From JAEUPI01 sp963814435 (GTDB lineage: Bacteria > Pseudomonadota > Gammaproteobacteria > Burkholderiales > Burkholderiaceae_C), in assembly GCA_963814435.1 (NCBI GenBank), contig CAWFCV010000003.1, positions 62,001-126,000 of the forward strand: 64,000 nucleotides of DNA, in the 5' to 3' direction. A program made the position numbers and the translations under genes. Of this stretch, positions 18,058 to 28,204 are shown piece after piece (position 1 is the first letter of the stretch; each line of letters starts with the position of its first letter). Below the pieces are notes generated by a model. That model had not been told where the DNA came from. It searched no databases and saw nothing but the letters and a program-made list of their open reading frames with translations.

Positions 18058-18285
18058 CCGAGGCCGGTATCCGGGCTCACAAGCCGACGCTCGACACAGA
18101 GCGCCTCAGGTCGCCGCCTTCCCACGGGGGTTGCCCGCAGTGGCATTCGACGACCGTCGAGACCGTGCAACACCACGGTCTCGGCTTGCCTACCGGTGCG
18201 GGGGCAGCGCAGGCTTGGGTGTCTTGCGACACGGCACCTGCTTCCCGTTCAACCCCCAACCCGCGCGAGCGACCTGGGGGCACCT
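18058..18285 (-). promoter_or_regulatory. Cobalamin (B12) riboswitch
   Basis: The minus strand carries the B12-box GCCACTGCGGGCAACC, followed by CCCGTGGGAAGG, and at the 3' end TGAGCCCGGATACCGGCCT. The 5' part has AGGTGCC and GGGAAGCAGGTG, all as in adenosylcobalamin riboswitches. It lies about 80-300 bases upstream of btuB, where B12 binding would lower expression of the whole btuBCDF operon. Confidence 0.9.
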
Positions 18286-18306
18286 GAAGCGGATGCGATC
18301 TTAGTC

Positions 18307-19135
18307 CTAGCCTCGTCCTGGTTCTTGCGCCCGCGCACAGGGCACCTGGATCAGCTCCACGCGCGCCGGCGTCGATGCGCGCGGCGGTGAGCGTGCCGCC
18401 CCAGACGCAGCCGGTGTCCAGCGACAGCAGGTTCGGCCGCTCGATCAGGCCCAGCGTCGACCAGTGGCCGAAGGCCACCGGCGTGGCGGCGGTGCGGCGC
18501 GACGCGATCTCGAACCAGGGCTCGAAGCCCGGCGGCGCGGCATCGGCGCCTTCCTTGATCGTCAGCTCCAGTTCGCCGTCGGCGGTGCAGAAGCGGATGC
18601 GCGTCAGCACGTTGACGATCAGGCGCCAGCGGTCGGGGCCGTGCAGCGATTCGCTCCAGCGCGCCGGCAGGTTGCCGTACATGCCCGGCAGGAACGCCTC
18701 GAGCCGCTCGTCGCGCAGCATCGCCTCCACCTCGGCGGCGAGCGCCAGCGTCTGCGCCGCGTCCCACTGCGGCAGCACGCCGGCATGCACCAGCAGCCAG
18801 CCGTGCGCCTGGTCGGCCATCCTGCGGCGGCGCAGCCAGTCGATCCAGCGCTCGCGCTCGGGGCTGGCCAGGATGTCGCCGAAGGTGTCGCTGCGGTGCG
18901 GCGCGCGCACCCCGGCAGCCACGGCGAGCAGGTGCAGGTCGTGGTTGCCGAGCAGGCAGGTGGCCGAGTCGCCCAGCGCGTCCAGGCGCTTCAGCACGCC
19001 CAGGCTGTCGGGGCCGCGGTTGACCAGGTCGCCCAGCACGTGCAGGCGGTGGCGCGACGGCGAGAAGCCGATCTCGGCGAGCAGCCGGTCGAAGGCGTCC
19101 AGGCAACCCTGCAGGTCGCCGATCAGGAAGTGCAT
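18307..19135 (-). CDS. apaH: Symmetrical bis(5'-nucleosyl)-tetraphosphatase (ApaH), one frameshift
   Basis: A calcineurin-like phosphoesterase that splits Ap4A to two ADP. Metal-ligand motifs are GDLQGCLDAFDRLL, LHVLGDLVNRGPDSL, CLLGNHDLHLLAVA, WLLVHAGVLPQWD and FGHWSTLG, followed by LDTGCVWGGTLTAARID. Near 18365 one surplus base shifts the frame; the correct frame then reads VELIQVPC and stops at 18307, matching the family C-terminus. The uncorrected frame runs on through the riboswitch and is spurious. The ATG at 19135 starts directly at the catalytic domain, as in ApaH. Confidence 0.88.
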
Positions 19136-19205
19136 CAGCGCCCGCCCGGGAGGGGGTGAGCCCGCACCGAGCGAGCGCCTGCGCGCTCGCGAGTGGCTGG
19201 CGAAC

Positions 19206-19231
19206 GCCTTGCGGCATGCAGGCCGCAAGGC
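19206..19231. repeat. Perfect 10-bp inverted repeat in the apaH/CNNM divergent region
   Basis: GCCTTGCGGC and GCCGCAAGGC are separated by ATGCAG. No T tract follows on either strand, so it is not a typical terminator. It lies between divergent genes and could be a protein-binding site or a small hairpin. Confidence 0.5.
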
Positions 19232-19330
19232 AGCGAACGCAGTGAGCTCGGGGGTCCATGAGGCCGATTCTGCTACGCTGGCGGCCCCCGGCTACGGTTA
19301 GGGCGCGCTGGCTCGACAGCGCGCCGTTCG

Positions 19331-20639
19331 ATGGACGTCGCGCTACTGGTCTTCCTGATCTGCCTGAACGGTCTGTTCGCCATGTCGGAGATGGCGCTGA
19401 CCGCGGCACGCAAGGCCCGGCTCACCGTGATGGCCGAGGCCGGCGAGGCCGGTGCCCAGGCGGCGATGGACCTGCACGAACACCCGACGCGCTGGCTGTC
19501 GACGGTGCAGATCGGCATCACCTCGATCGGCGTGCTCAACGGCATCGTCGGCGAGGCGGCGTTCTCGGCGCCGCTGGCGGCCTGGCTGATCGAGATGCTG
19601 CACCTGCGCGCCCGCGCCGCCGACATCAGCGCCACCGCGCTGGTGGTGCTGATCATCACCTTCCTGACCATCATCTTCGGCGAGCTGGTGCCCAAGCGCG
19701 TCGGCCAGATGTTCCCCGAGACCGTGTCGCGCTTCGTCGCGCTGCCGATGGAGTGGCTGTCGACCGCGACGCGGCCGTTCGTCTGGCTGCTGTCCAACAC
19801 CACCGACGGCGTGCTGCGGCTGCTGGGCATGCGCGAGACCAACTCGCGCGCGGTCACCGAGGAGGAGATCGCCGCCAGCCTGGAGGAAGGGCTCGATGCC
19901 GGCGTGATCGAGGCGCACGAGCACCAGATGGTGCGCAACGTGTTCCGGCTCGACGAGCGCCAGATCGGCTCGATGATGATCCCGCGCACCGAGATCGTCT
20001 GGGTCGACGTCGACGCCCCGATGCGACGAGGTGCTCGCGGCGATGTCGGTGGAGTCGCATTCGCGCTACCCGGTGTGCCGCGGCGGCCTGGACGACGTGA
20101 TCGGCGTGCTCGCCGCGCAGTCGCTGCTGAAGCCGCTGGCCAGCGGCCAGGTGCCGCCGCTGACCGAGCTGATGCAGCCGCCGGTGTTCGTGCCCGAGAC
20201 GCTGTCGGGCATGGAGCTGCTCGAGCACTTCCGCGTCGCCGATGCGCAGCTGGTGTTCGTGGTCGACGAGTACGGCGCGGTGCAGGGCGTGATCACCGTG
20301 CGCGACGTGCTGGAGGCCATCACCGGCGAGTTCTCGCCGCCGAGCGCCGGCGACGCCTGGGCCGTGCAGCGCGACGACGGCAGCTGGCTGATGGACGGCC
20401 TGATCCCGGTGCCCGAGCTGAAGGACCGGCTCGAGCTGAAGGACCTGCCCGAGGAGGACCGCGGCCGCTACAACACGCTGGCCGGCATGATCATGCTGCT
20501 GCTGGGCCGGCTGCCGAACACCGCCGACCAGGTGGAGTGGGAAGGCTGGCGCTTCGAAGTGGTCGACCTCGACGGCAAGCGGGTCGACAAGGTGCTCGTC
20601 AGCCCGCAGGCGGCACAACCGTCACCCGAGATGACATGA
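19331..20639 (+). CDS. CNNM/CorC (HlyC/CorC) family transporter with CBS domains, one frameshift
   Basis: The N-terminal DUF21 domain has three or four membrane segments (MDVALLVFLICLNGLFAMSE, TVQIGITSIGVLNGIVGEAA, TALVVLIITFLTIIFGELVPK). Two CBS motifs follow (MMIPRTEIVWVDVD; VFVVDEYGAVQGVITVRDVL), then a C-terminal CorC_HlyC domain (EDRGRYNTLAGMIMLLLGR). A surplus base near 20023 breaks the frame before EVLAAMSVESHSRYPV. Proteins of this family are linked to Mg2+/Co2+ homeostasis. The last codons overlap a small downstream ORF as ATGA. Confidence 0.88.
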
Positions 20640-20776
20640 TCCATCAGGCCCTGCACAAGAACCCGGTCGCGCTGCAGCACATGCGCTTCGAGGCCACGTT
20701 GCCCGATGGGCAGACGCTGGGCGTCGATGGTTTGCTGGTCGGCTGGCCCGTGCAGCGTCTGGCCGCAACGAGCTGA
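20636..20776 (+). CDS. Hypothetical small protein (46 residues)
   Basis: A short open frame MIHQALHKNPVALQHMRFEA... begins at an ATG that overlaps the CNNM stop codon (ATGA). The product is mixed hydrophobic/hydrophilic with no signal peptide and I do not recognise it. It fills the gap up to hmgA, ending twelve bases before it. Support is only the coupling overlap and sensible amino-acid composition, so it may be spurious. Confidence 0.35.
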   Translation: MIHQALHKNPVALQHMRFEATLPDGQTLGVDGLLVGWPVQRLAATS

Positions 20777-20788
20777 CGGAGGCACCCG

Positions 20789-22087
20789 ATGGCCGACCAT
20801 CCACCGACGCTCGCCGGCTTCGGCAACCACTTCGCCAGCGAGGCCGTGCCCGGCGCGCTGCCGATCGGGCGCAACAGCCCGCAGCGCGCGCCGCACGGCC
20901 TGTACGCCGAGCTGCTGTCGGGCAGCGCCTTCACCGCGCCGCGCGCCGACAACCGGCGCACCTGGCTGTACCGGCGCCAGCCCTCGGTGGTGGTGGGCCG
21001 CTACGAGCCGCTGGCGCATGCCTGGTGGAAGACCGGCGCCGCCGCCGGCGTGGCGCCGCCGCCCGACCCGCTGCGCTGGCATCCGTGCGAGATCCCGGCC
21101 GACGCCGGCGATTTCGTCGACGGGCTGCGCACGATGGTGGTCAACGGCGATGCCGATGCGCAAGCCGGCATGGCGGCGCACGTGTACCTCGCGACGCGCT
21201 CGATGCAGCACCGCGCCTTCGTCAACGCCGACGGCGAGCTGCTGCTGGTGCCGCAGCAGGGCACGCTGACGATCACCACCGAGCTCGGCGTGCTGAGCGT
21301 CGCGCCGGGCGAGATCGCGCTGCTGCCGCGCGGCCTGCTGTTCAAGGTGGCGGTCGACGGGCCATCGCGCGGCTATGTCTGCGAGAACTACGGCGCGCCG
21401 TTCCGCCTGCCCGAGCTGGGGCCGATCGGCAGCAACGGCCTGGCCAATGCGCGCGACTTCCAGGCGCCGCACGCGGCCTTCGAGGCCGACGCGGCGCCGC
21501 ACGAAATCGTCAAGAAGTTCGGCGGCGCGCTGTGGCGCGCGCACAGCGCGGCGAGCCCGTTCAACGTGGTCGCGTGGCACGGCAACCTGGCGCCGACCCG
21601 GTACGACACGCGGCACTTCAACACCATCGGCTCGATCAGCTTCGATCATCCGGATCCGTCGATCTTCACCGTGCTGACCTCGCCCACCGACACGCCCGGC
21701 ACCGCGAACTGCGATTTCGTGATCTTCCCGCCGCGCTGGCTGGTTGCCGAGGACACCTTCCGCCCGCCCTGGTACCACCGCAACGTGATGAGCGAGTTCA
21801 TGGGCCTGGTCTACGGCCAGTACGACGCCAAGCCCGAGGGCTTCCGCCCCGGCGGTGCGAGCCTGCACAACATGATGGTGCCGCACGGCCCCGACGCCGA
21901 GGCCTTCGACAAGGCGTCGGCCGCCGCGCTGGCGCCGCACAAGCTGGACGACACGCTGGCCTTCATGTTCGAGAGCCGCTGGCGGATGCGGCCCACCGAG
22001 TGGGCGCTGCGCGCCGGCGCGCTCGACGACGCCTACACGCAGTGCTGGCAGCCGCTGCGCGATCGCTTCTCCGCAGCGAAGACATGA
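20789..22087 (+). CDS. hmgA: Homogentisate 1,2-dioxygenase
   Basis: A 432-residue non-haem iron dioxygenase that opens homogentisate to maleylacetoacetate. The sequence runs LAGFGNHFASEAVPGALPIG at the N-terminus, then IGPIGSNGLANARDF-like PIGSNGLANARDFQAP, NVVAWHGNLAPTRYD and FNTIGSISFDHPDPSIFTVL. The iron ligands lie in FRPPWYHRNVMSEFMGLVYG (His and Glu) and in MMVPHGPDAEAF (His). Length is normal and the frame intact. It overlaps fahA by four bases, making a homogentisate operon. The intermediate isomerase (maiA) is not in the window. Confidence 0.96.
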   Translation: MADHPPTLAGFGNHFASEAVPGALPIGRNSPQRAPHGLYAELLSGSAFTAPRADNRRTWLYRRQPSVVVGRYEPLAHAWWKTGAAAGVAPPPDPLRWHPCEIPADAGDFVDGLRTMVVNGDADAQAGMAAHVYLATRSMQHRAFVNADGELLLVPQQGTLTITTELGVLSVAPGEIALLPRGLLFKVAVDGPSRGYVCENYGAPFRLPELGPIGSNGLANARDFQAPHAAFEADAAPHEIVKKFGGALWRAHSAASPFNVVAWHGNLAPTRYDTRHFNTIGSISFDHPDPSIFTVLTSPTDTPGTANCDFVIFPPRWLVAEDTFRPPWYHRNVMSEFMGLVYGQYDAKPEGFRPGGASLHNMMVPHGPDAEAFDKASAAALAPHKLDDTLAFMFESRWRMRPTEWALRAGALDDAYTQCWQPLRDRFSAAKT

Positions 22088-23412
22088 CTGCATCCTTGCT
22101 CGACGACAGCCACGACCCGGCGCTGAAGAGCTGGGTCGCCTCGGCCAACGTCGCCAATGCCGACTTTCCGGTGCAGAACCTGCCGCTCGGCGCGATTTCG
22201 CCGGCGTGGCATCGACGAGCCCTGGCGCATCGGCGTGGCCATCGGCGACCAGGTGCTCGACCTGAGGCGGGCGCGCGGAGCAGTGCCCCTGGCCGCGCGA
22301 CATCGAACCATGGCTGCACCCGCTGGCCGACGGCGACCTGTTGAGCCTGATGGCCGCCACCGGCGACGTGCGGCGCACCGTGCGCGCCGCCCTGTCGTCG
22401 GCATTGCGCGACGGCAGCGACCAGGGCCCGTTCCTCGAGTTGTGCCTGGCGCCGCAGGCCGAGGTGGAGTTCGCGCTGCCGTGCCGCATCGGCGACTACA
22501 CCGACTTCTACACCGGCATCCACCATGCCACCACGGTGGGCCAGCTGTTCCGGCCCGACAACCCGCTGCTGCCCAACTACAAGTGGGTGCCGATCGGCTA
22601 CCACGGCCGCGCATCGTCGATCATGGTCAGCGGCCACACCTTCAACCGGCCGCGCGGCCAAATCCTGCCGCCCGACGCGTCCACGCCGGTGTTCGAGCCC
22701 TGCCGCCGGCTCGACTACGAGCTCGAACTCGGCATCTTCGTCGGCGCCGGCAACCCCGACGGCACGCCGCTGACGATGGCAGCAGGCCGAGGACAACTGG
22801 TTCGGCCTGGTGCTGCTGAACGACTGGTCGGCGCGCGACATCCAGGCCTGGGAGTACCAGCCGCTGGGTCCGTTTCTGGCGAAGAATTTCGCCACCACCA
22901 TTTCGCCGTGGGTCGTCACGCGCGAGGCGCTGGCGCCGTTTCGCAAGCCTTTCGCGCATCCGGCCGACGATCCGCAGCCGTTGCCGTACCTGGACTCGCC
23001 CGCCAACCGCGACGCCGGCGCGATCGACATCACGCTCGAGGTGTTCCTGCGCACCGATGCGATGCGGCGCAAGGGCATGCAGCCACACCGCCTGTCGAAA
23101 TCCAGTTTCGTCGACGCGTACTGGACGATCGCGCAGCTGCTCGCGCACCACAGCAGCGGCGGCTGCAACCTGATGCCCGGTGACCTGCTCGGCACCGGCA
23201 CACAAAGCGGGCCGAAGCCGGAGCAGGGCGGCTCGCTGCTCGAGCTGTCGCAAGGCGGCAAGACGCCGATCGAGCTGCCCGGCGGTGAGACGCGCACCTT
23301 CCTGGCCGACGGCGACACCGTGATCCTGCGCGCCTACTGCGCGCGCGACGGCGCGCGCCGCATCGGTCTGGGCACCTGTGTGGCCACGGTGATGGCCGCG
23401 CGCGGCGCCTGA
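22084..23412 (+). CDS. fahA: Fumarylacetoacetase, three frameshifts
   Basis: Hydrolyses fumarylacetoacetate to fumarate and acetoacetate, the last step of tyrosine/homogentisate breakdown. Family motifs are found in turn in different frames: GIDEPWRIGVAIGDQVLDL, IGDYTDFYTGIHHATTVGQL, NYKWVPIGYHGRASSIMVSG, LNDWSARDIQAWEYQPLGPF, and GDLLGTGTQSGPKPEQGGSL. Shifts lie near 22200, 22290 and 22790; each moves +1, so the 1329-base total is again a multiple of three. With a well-preserved sequence between them, sequence error is the best explanation. Confidence 0.88.
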
Positions 23413-23527
23413 CCCGCGGCCTGCCCGGTTCGCCGCGGTCATCGCTGCAACCGCCCCGGGGCCGGCCGATGCGCCATCAGGGCGCTGACGCACAATGGTC
23501 CCCACAACATCATCACGGAGACACAGC

Positions 23528-24691
23528 ATGACCGCCAGGCGTTCCCTTCTTGTCCTGCCGCTGGCGCTGATCGGCGCGCCGGTCGCATGGGCGCAGGCCG
23601 ACACGGTGAGAATCGGCCTGATCCTGCCGATGACCGGCCCGCAGGCGTCCACCGGGCGGCAGATCGACGCCGCGGTGAAGCTGTGGATCGCGCAGAACGG
23701 CGCCAAGGCCGGCGGCAAGACGATCGAGGTCATCGTCAAGGACGACGCGGCCGTGCCCGACACCTCGCGCCGCCTCGCGCAGGAGCTGGTGGTCAACGAC
23801 AAGGTGGCGGTGCTGGCCGGCTTCGGCGTCACGCCGGCGGCGATGGCCACCGCGCCGATCGCCACGCAGAGCAAGACGCCGATGGTGGTGATGGCGGCCG
23901 CCACCTCGGCGATCACCGAGGCGTCGCCGTTCATCGTGCGCACCAGCTTCACGCTGCCGCAGGCCACGCTCGGCATCGCCGAATGGGCGGCGAAGAACGG
24001 CGTCAAGAAGGCGGTGTCGCTGGTCGCCGACTACGGCCCGGGCTTCGACGCCGAGAAGTTCTTCGACGCCCGATTCACGCTCAACGGCGGCCAGGTGCTC
24101 GAGAAGCTGCGCACGCCGCTGCGCAGCCCCGACTTCGCGCCGGTGCTGCAGAAGGTGCGCGACCTCAAGCCCGACGCGCTGTTCGTGTTCCTGCCATCCG
24201 GGCAGGGTGCGCAGTTCATGAAGCAGTTCGGCGAGCGGGGCCTCGACAAGGCCGGCATCCGGCTGATCGCCACCGGCGACGTGACCGACGACGACCAGCT
24301 GAACGACATGGGCGACGTCGCGCTTGGCGTCGTCAATTCGCACCACTACTCGGCCGCGCATCCCGGCGCGACGAACAAGAAGTTCGTCGACGCCTTCCAG
24401 GCCGCCAACAAGGGCATGCGGCCCAACTTCATGGCCGTGGGGGGCTACGACGGCATGCGCGTGATCTACAACGCGCTCAACGCCACCAAGGGTGCCACCG
24501 GCGAGGCGCTGCTGGCAGCGATGAAGGGCCAGATCTTCGAGAGCCCGCGCGGCCAGGTGCTGATCGACGCGCAGACGCGCGACATCGTGCAGGACATCTA
24601 CATCCGCAAGGTCGAGCGCGTGAACGGCCAGCTGTGGAACGTGGAGTTCGACGTGCAGAAGGCCGTGAAGGACCCCGGCAAGACGAAATGA
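23528..24691 (+). CDS. livK: Branched-chain amino acid-type ABC transporter substrate-binding protein
   Basis: A 387-residue periplasmic-binding protein of the LivJ/LivK type (Peripla_BP_6). The signal peptide MTARRSLLVLPLALIGAPVAWAQA is followed by RIGLILPMTGPQASTGRQID, LVVNDKVAVLAGFGVTPAAM and KTPMVVMAAATSAITEASPF. The ATG at 23528 is preceded by GGAG. In Burkholderiales many Liv-type receptors bind aromatic acids rather than amino acids. Here the receptor follows hmgA-fahA and heads a liv operon that reads into ring-modifying enzymes, so an aromatic or related acid is the likely ligand. Confidence 0.88.
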   Translation: MTARRSLLVLPLALIGAPVAWAQADTVRIGLILPMTGPQASTGRQIDAAVKLWIAQNGAKAGGKTIEVIVKDDAAVPDTSRRLAQELVVNDKVAVLAGFGVTPAAMATAPIATQSKTPMVVMAAATSAITEASPFIVRTSFTLPQATLGIAEWAAKNGVKKAVSLVADYGPGFDAEKFFDARFTLNGGQVLEKLRTPLRSPDFAPVLQKVRDLKPDALFVFLPSGQGAQFMKQFGERGLDKAGIRLIATGDVTDDDQLNDMGDVALGVVNSHHYSAAHPGATNKKFVDAFQAANKGMRPNFMAVGGYDGMRVIYNALNATKGATGEALLAAMKGQIFESPRGQVLIDAQTRDIVQDIYIRKVERVNGQLWNVEFDVQKAVKDPGKTK

Positions 24692-24784
24692 CCCATCCCC
24701 GAGTCGGCCTGGCGACCGCTTGATGACGCTCGCGGCGTGCGCACGGCGCCCGCCGCTGACGCGGCCTGAGACACGCGTTCACCG

Positions 24785-25657
24785 ATGCTGACCCTGCTGT
24801 TCGACGGCGTTGCGTACGGCATGCTGCTGTTCGTGCTGGCGCTCGGGCTGGCGGTGACGATGGGGTTGATGAATTTCATCAACCTGGCGCACGGCGCGTT
24901 CGCGATGGCCGGCGGCTACTGCCTGATCGTGCTGATGCAGCGCCACAGCTGGCCGTTCCTGGCCTGCCTGCCGGTGGCCTTCGCGCTCACGGCGCTGGCT
25001 GGTGCGCTGCTCGAACGCAGCGTGTATCGGCCGATGTACGCCAAGCCGCACCTGGACCAGGTGCTGTTCTCGATCGGCCTGACCTTCATGGCGGTGGCCG
25101 CGGTCGACTACCTCGCCGGCTCGTCGCCGCAGACCGTGCAGTTGCCCGATTGGCTGCGCACGCGCGTCGAGATCGGCAGCGGCGCGCTGCAGCTGGGCAT
25201 GGGCGCGTACCGCCTCTTCATCATCGGGGTGTGCCTGGTGCTCGCGCTCGTCTTGCAGGCGACGTTGAACCGCACGCGTTTCGGCAGCCGGCTGCGCGCG
25301 GCGGTCGACGACCCGCGCGTGGCCGCGGGGCTGGGCATTCCGGTGAACCGCGTGTTCCTGATCACCTTCTCGGTCGGCTCGGGCCTGGCCGGCCTGGGCG
25401 GCGCGCTGGGCGCCGACATCCTCGGCATGGACCCGACCTTTCCGCTGAGATTCATGGTCTATTTCCTGATCGTCTGCGCGGTGGGCGGCACCAGCTCGAT
25501 CACCGGTCCGCTGCTGGCCGCGCTGGTGCTGGGCATCGCCGACGTGATGGGCAAGTACTACGTGCCCAAGCTCGGCGGCTTCATCGTCTACGTGCTGATG
25601 ATCGCGATCCTGCTGTGGCGGCCGCAGGGGCTGTTCACGCGCGAGGCGCGACGGTGA
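24785..25657 (+). CDS. livH: Liv-type ABC transporter permease (LivH family)
   Basis: A 290-residue permease with about eight helices. It opens with the LivH-type sequence DGVAYGMLLFVLALGLAVTM, followed by NFINLAHGAFAMAGGY. The coupling helix region is near TRFGSRLRAAVDDPRVAAGLG, and the C-terminus ends with LLWRPQGLFTREARR. It is separated from livK by 93 bases and from livM by 67, the latter gap holding a GC-rich repeat. Confidence 0.9.
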   Translation: MLTLLFDGVAYGMLLFVLALGLAVTMGLMNFINLAHGAFAMAGGYCLIVLMQRHSWPFLACLPVAFALTALAGALLERSVYRPMYAKPHLDQVLFSIGLTFMAVAAVDYLAGSSPQTVQLPDWLRTRVEIGSGALQLGMGAYRLFIIGVCLVLALVLQATLNRTRFGSRLRAAVDDPRVAAGLGIPVNRVFLITFSVGSGLAGLGGALGADILGMDPTFPLRFMVYFLIVCAVGGTSSITGPLLAALVLGIADVMGKYYVPKLGGFIVYVLMIAILLWRPQGLFTREARR

Positions 25658-25660
25658 GCG

Positions 25661-25720
25661 CGCCGGGCCGCCCCAGGCGCGAGCTCCCCCTCGGGCGGAC
25701 GACGCGCAGCGTCAAGGGGG
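25661..25720 (+). repeat. Small interspersed palindromic repeat, copy A
   Basis: The stretch contains CCGGGCCGCCCCAGGCGCGA, then CTCCCCCTCGGGCGGACGAC and GCGCAGCG. It has a CCGCCC...GGGCGG inverted repeat and closely resembles the segment at about 31922-31982. Here it fills the livH-livM gap and ends close to the livM start. Confidence 0.6.
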
Positions 25721-25724
25721 TCAA

Positions 25725-26686
25725 TTGACGGCGCCGCGACAGCTGGCCACCGCCACGCACTGGCGGGCCTGGGAACTCGTGGCGTGGCTGGCGATCGGGG
25801 CCGCGCCGCTGCTGTTCGCGCAGCATGCCGCGCTGATCAACGAGATCGCGATCCTCGCGCTGTTCGCCCTGTCGCTCGACCTGATCCTCGGCTACGCCGG
25901 CATCGTGTCGCTCGGCCACGCGGCCTATTTCGGCGCCGGCGCGTACGGCGCGGCGCTGTTCGCCAAGCACGTGATGCCCGACCCGCTGACGGGTCTGGCC
26001 GTCGGCGCCGCGGCCGGCGCGCTGCTCGGCGCGCTGACCAGCCCGATGATCGTGCGCGGCACCGACCTGACGCGGCTGATGGTCACGATGGGCGTCGCGC
26101 TGGTGTTGCTCGAGCTGGCCAACAAGTTCGACGACATCACCGGCGGTGTCGACGGGCTGCAGGGCGTGGTGATCGGGCCGCTGCTGGGCCGCTTCGAGTT
26201 CGACCTCGGCGCGCGCGTGGCGTCGTTCTACTCGCTGGCGGTGCTGTTCGTCGTGTTCGTGCTGCTGCGTCGAGTCGTGCACTCGCCGCTCGGCGTGTCG
26301 ATGCGGGCGCTGCGCGACAACCGGCTGCGCCTGCAGTCGATCGGGCTGTCGGTGCAGGCGCGGCTGGCGGTGGTGTACACGGTCGGCGCCGCGCTGGCCG
26401 GCGCGGCCGGCGCGCTGCTGACGCAGACCACCGGTTTCGTGTCGCTCGACGTGCTCGAATTCCACCGCAGCGCCGACGTGCTGCTGGCGCTGGTGATCGG
26501 CGGCACCGGTTGGTTGTGGGGCGGGCCGATCGGCGCGATCGCCTTCAAGGTGATGCACGACCTGCTGTCGGCCATCACCACGCAGTACTGGACCTTCTGG
26601 ATCGGCCTGTTCCTCGTGGTGCTGATGCTGGTCGGGCGCGAGCGGCTGTTGCGGCCGTGGACGTGGTGGCGCCAGGGGTCGGTGAG

Positions 26687-26690
<4 letters not shown>
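25725..26690 (+). CDS. livM: Liv-type ABC transporter permease (LivM family)
   Basis: A 321-residue permease with roughly nine membrane segments. Family motifs are NEIAILALFALSLDLILGYA, GIVSLGHAAYFGAGAYGAAL and the coupling loop SMRALRDNRLRLQSIGLSVQ, ending with VGRERLLRPWTWW. Initiation appears to be at TTG 25725, preceded by AAGGGGG; no ATG or GTG fits better. The stop overlaps the livG start (ATGA). Confidence 0.88.
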
Positions 26691-27461
<771 letters not shown>

Positions 27462-27469
<8 letters not shown>

Positions 27470-28172
27470 CCGGCTGCTCGAAGTCGAGCACTTGAGCTGC
27501 GGCTACGGCGAGGCGGTGGTGCTCAGCGACGTGAGCTTCGCGCTCGAGGCCGGCCGCTCGTTGGCGCTGCTCGGCCGCAACGGCACCGGCAAGACGACGC
27601 TGATCGACACGCTGGTGGGCGTGACGCGGCGCCATGCCGGCCGCATCGTGCTCGGCGGGCAGGAGCTGCACGCGCTGCCGGCCTACGCCCGCGCCGCTGC
27701 CGGCATCGGCTGGGTGCCGCAGGAGCGCAACATTTTCAAGTCGCTCAGCGTCGACGAGAACCTCACCGCCGTGGCCCGGCCCGGCGCGTGGACCCCGCAG
27801 CGCGTGTACGAACTGTTCCCGCGCCTGGCCGAGCGCAGACGCAACCTGGGCCAGCAGCTGTCGGGCGGCGAGCAGCAGATGCTCGCGTTCGGCCGTGCGC
27901 TGGTGCTGAACCCGCGGCTGCTGCTGCTCGACGAGCCGCTCGAGGGGCTGGCCCCGATCATCGTCGTCGAGCTGCTCGCGGCGATCCGCCGCGTCGCGCG
28001 CGAGGAAGGGCTGTCGGCCATCGTCGTCGAGCAGCATCCCCACCTCGTGCTGCAGGTCACCGACGATGCGATCGTGCTCGATCGCGGTGGCATCGTGCTG
28101 CGCGCGACCAGCGAGTCATTGCTCGCCGATCCGAGCCCGCTGGACGAATGGCTCGGCGTGGCCGCCCGCTGA
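27462..28172 (+). CDS. livF: Liv-type ABC transporter ATP-binding protein (LivF family)
   Basis: A 236-residue ABC ATPase starting at GTG 27462 (VADRLLEVEHLSCGYGEAVV). Walker A is LLGRNGTGKTTLIDTLVG, the signature QLSGGEQQMLAFGRAL, Walker B RLLLLDEPLEGLAP, and the LivF-type VPQERNIFKSLSVDENL is present. It closes the five-gene Liv importer. A CCGGAG ribosome-binding site and an AT-rich stretch (CCTATATTTGAG) follow before the next gene. Confidence 0.92.
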
Positions 28173-28204
28173 CCTATATTTGAGTCAATCCCCCGGAGAC
28201 CACC

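Noticed and set aside
18077..18306. C-terminal extension of ApaH through the cobalamin riboswitch
   Set aside because: It arises only from the surplus base near 18365. The alternative frame restores the family C-terminus and stops at 18307, outside the riboswitch.
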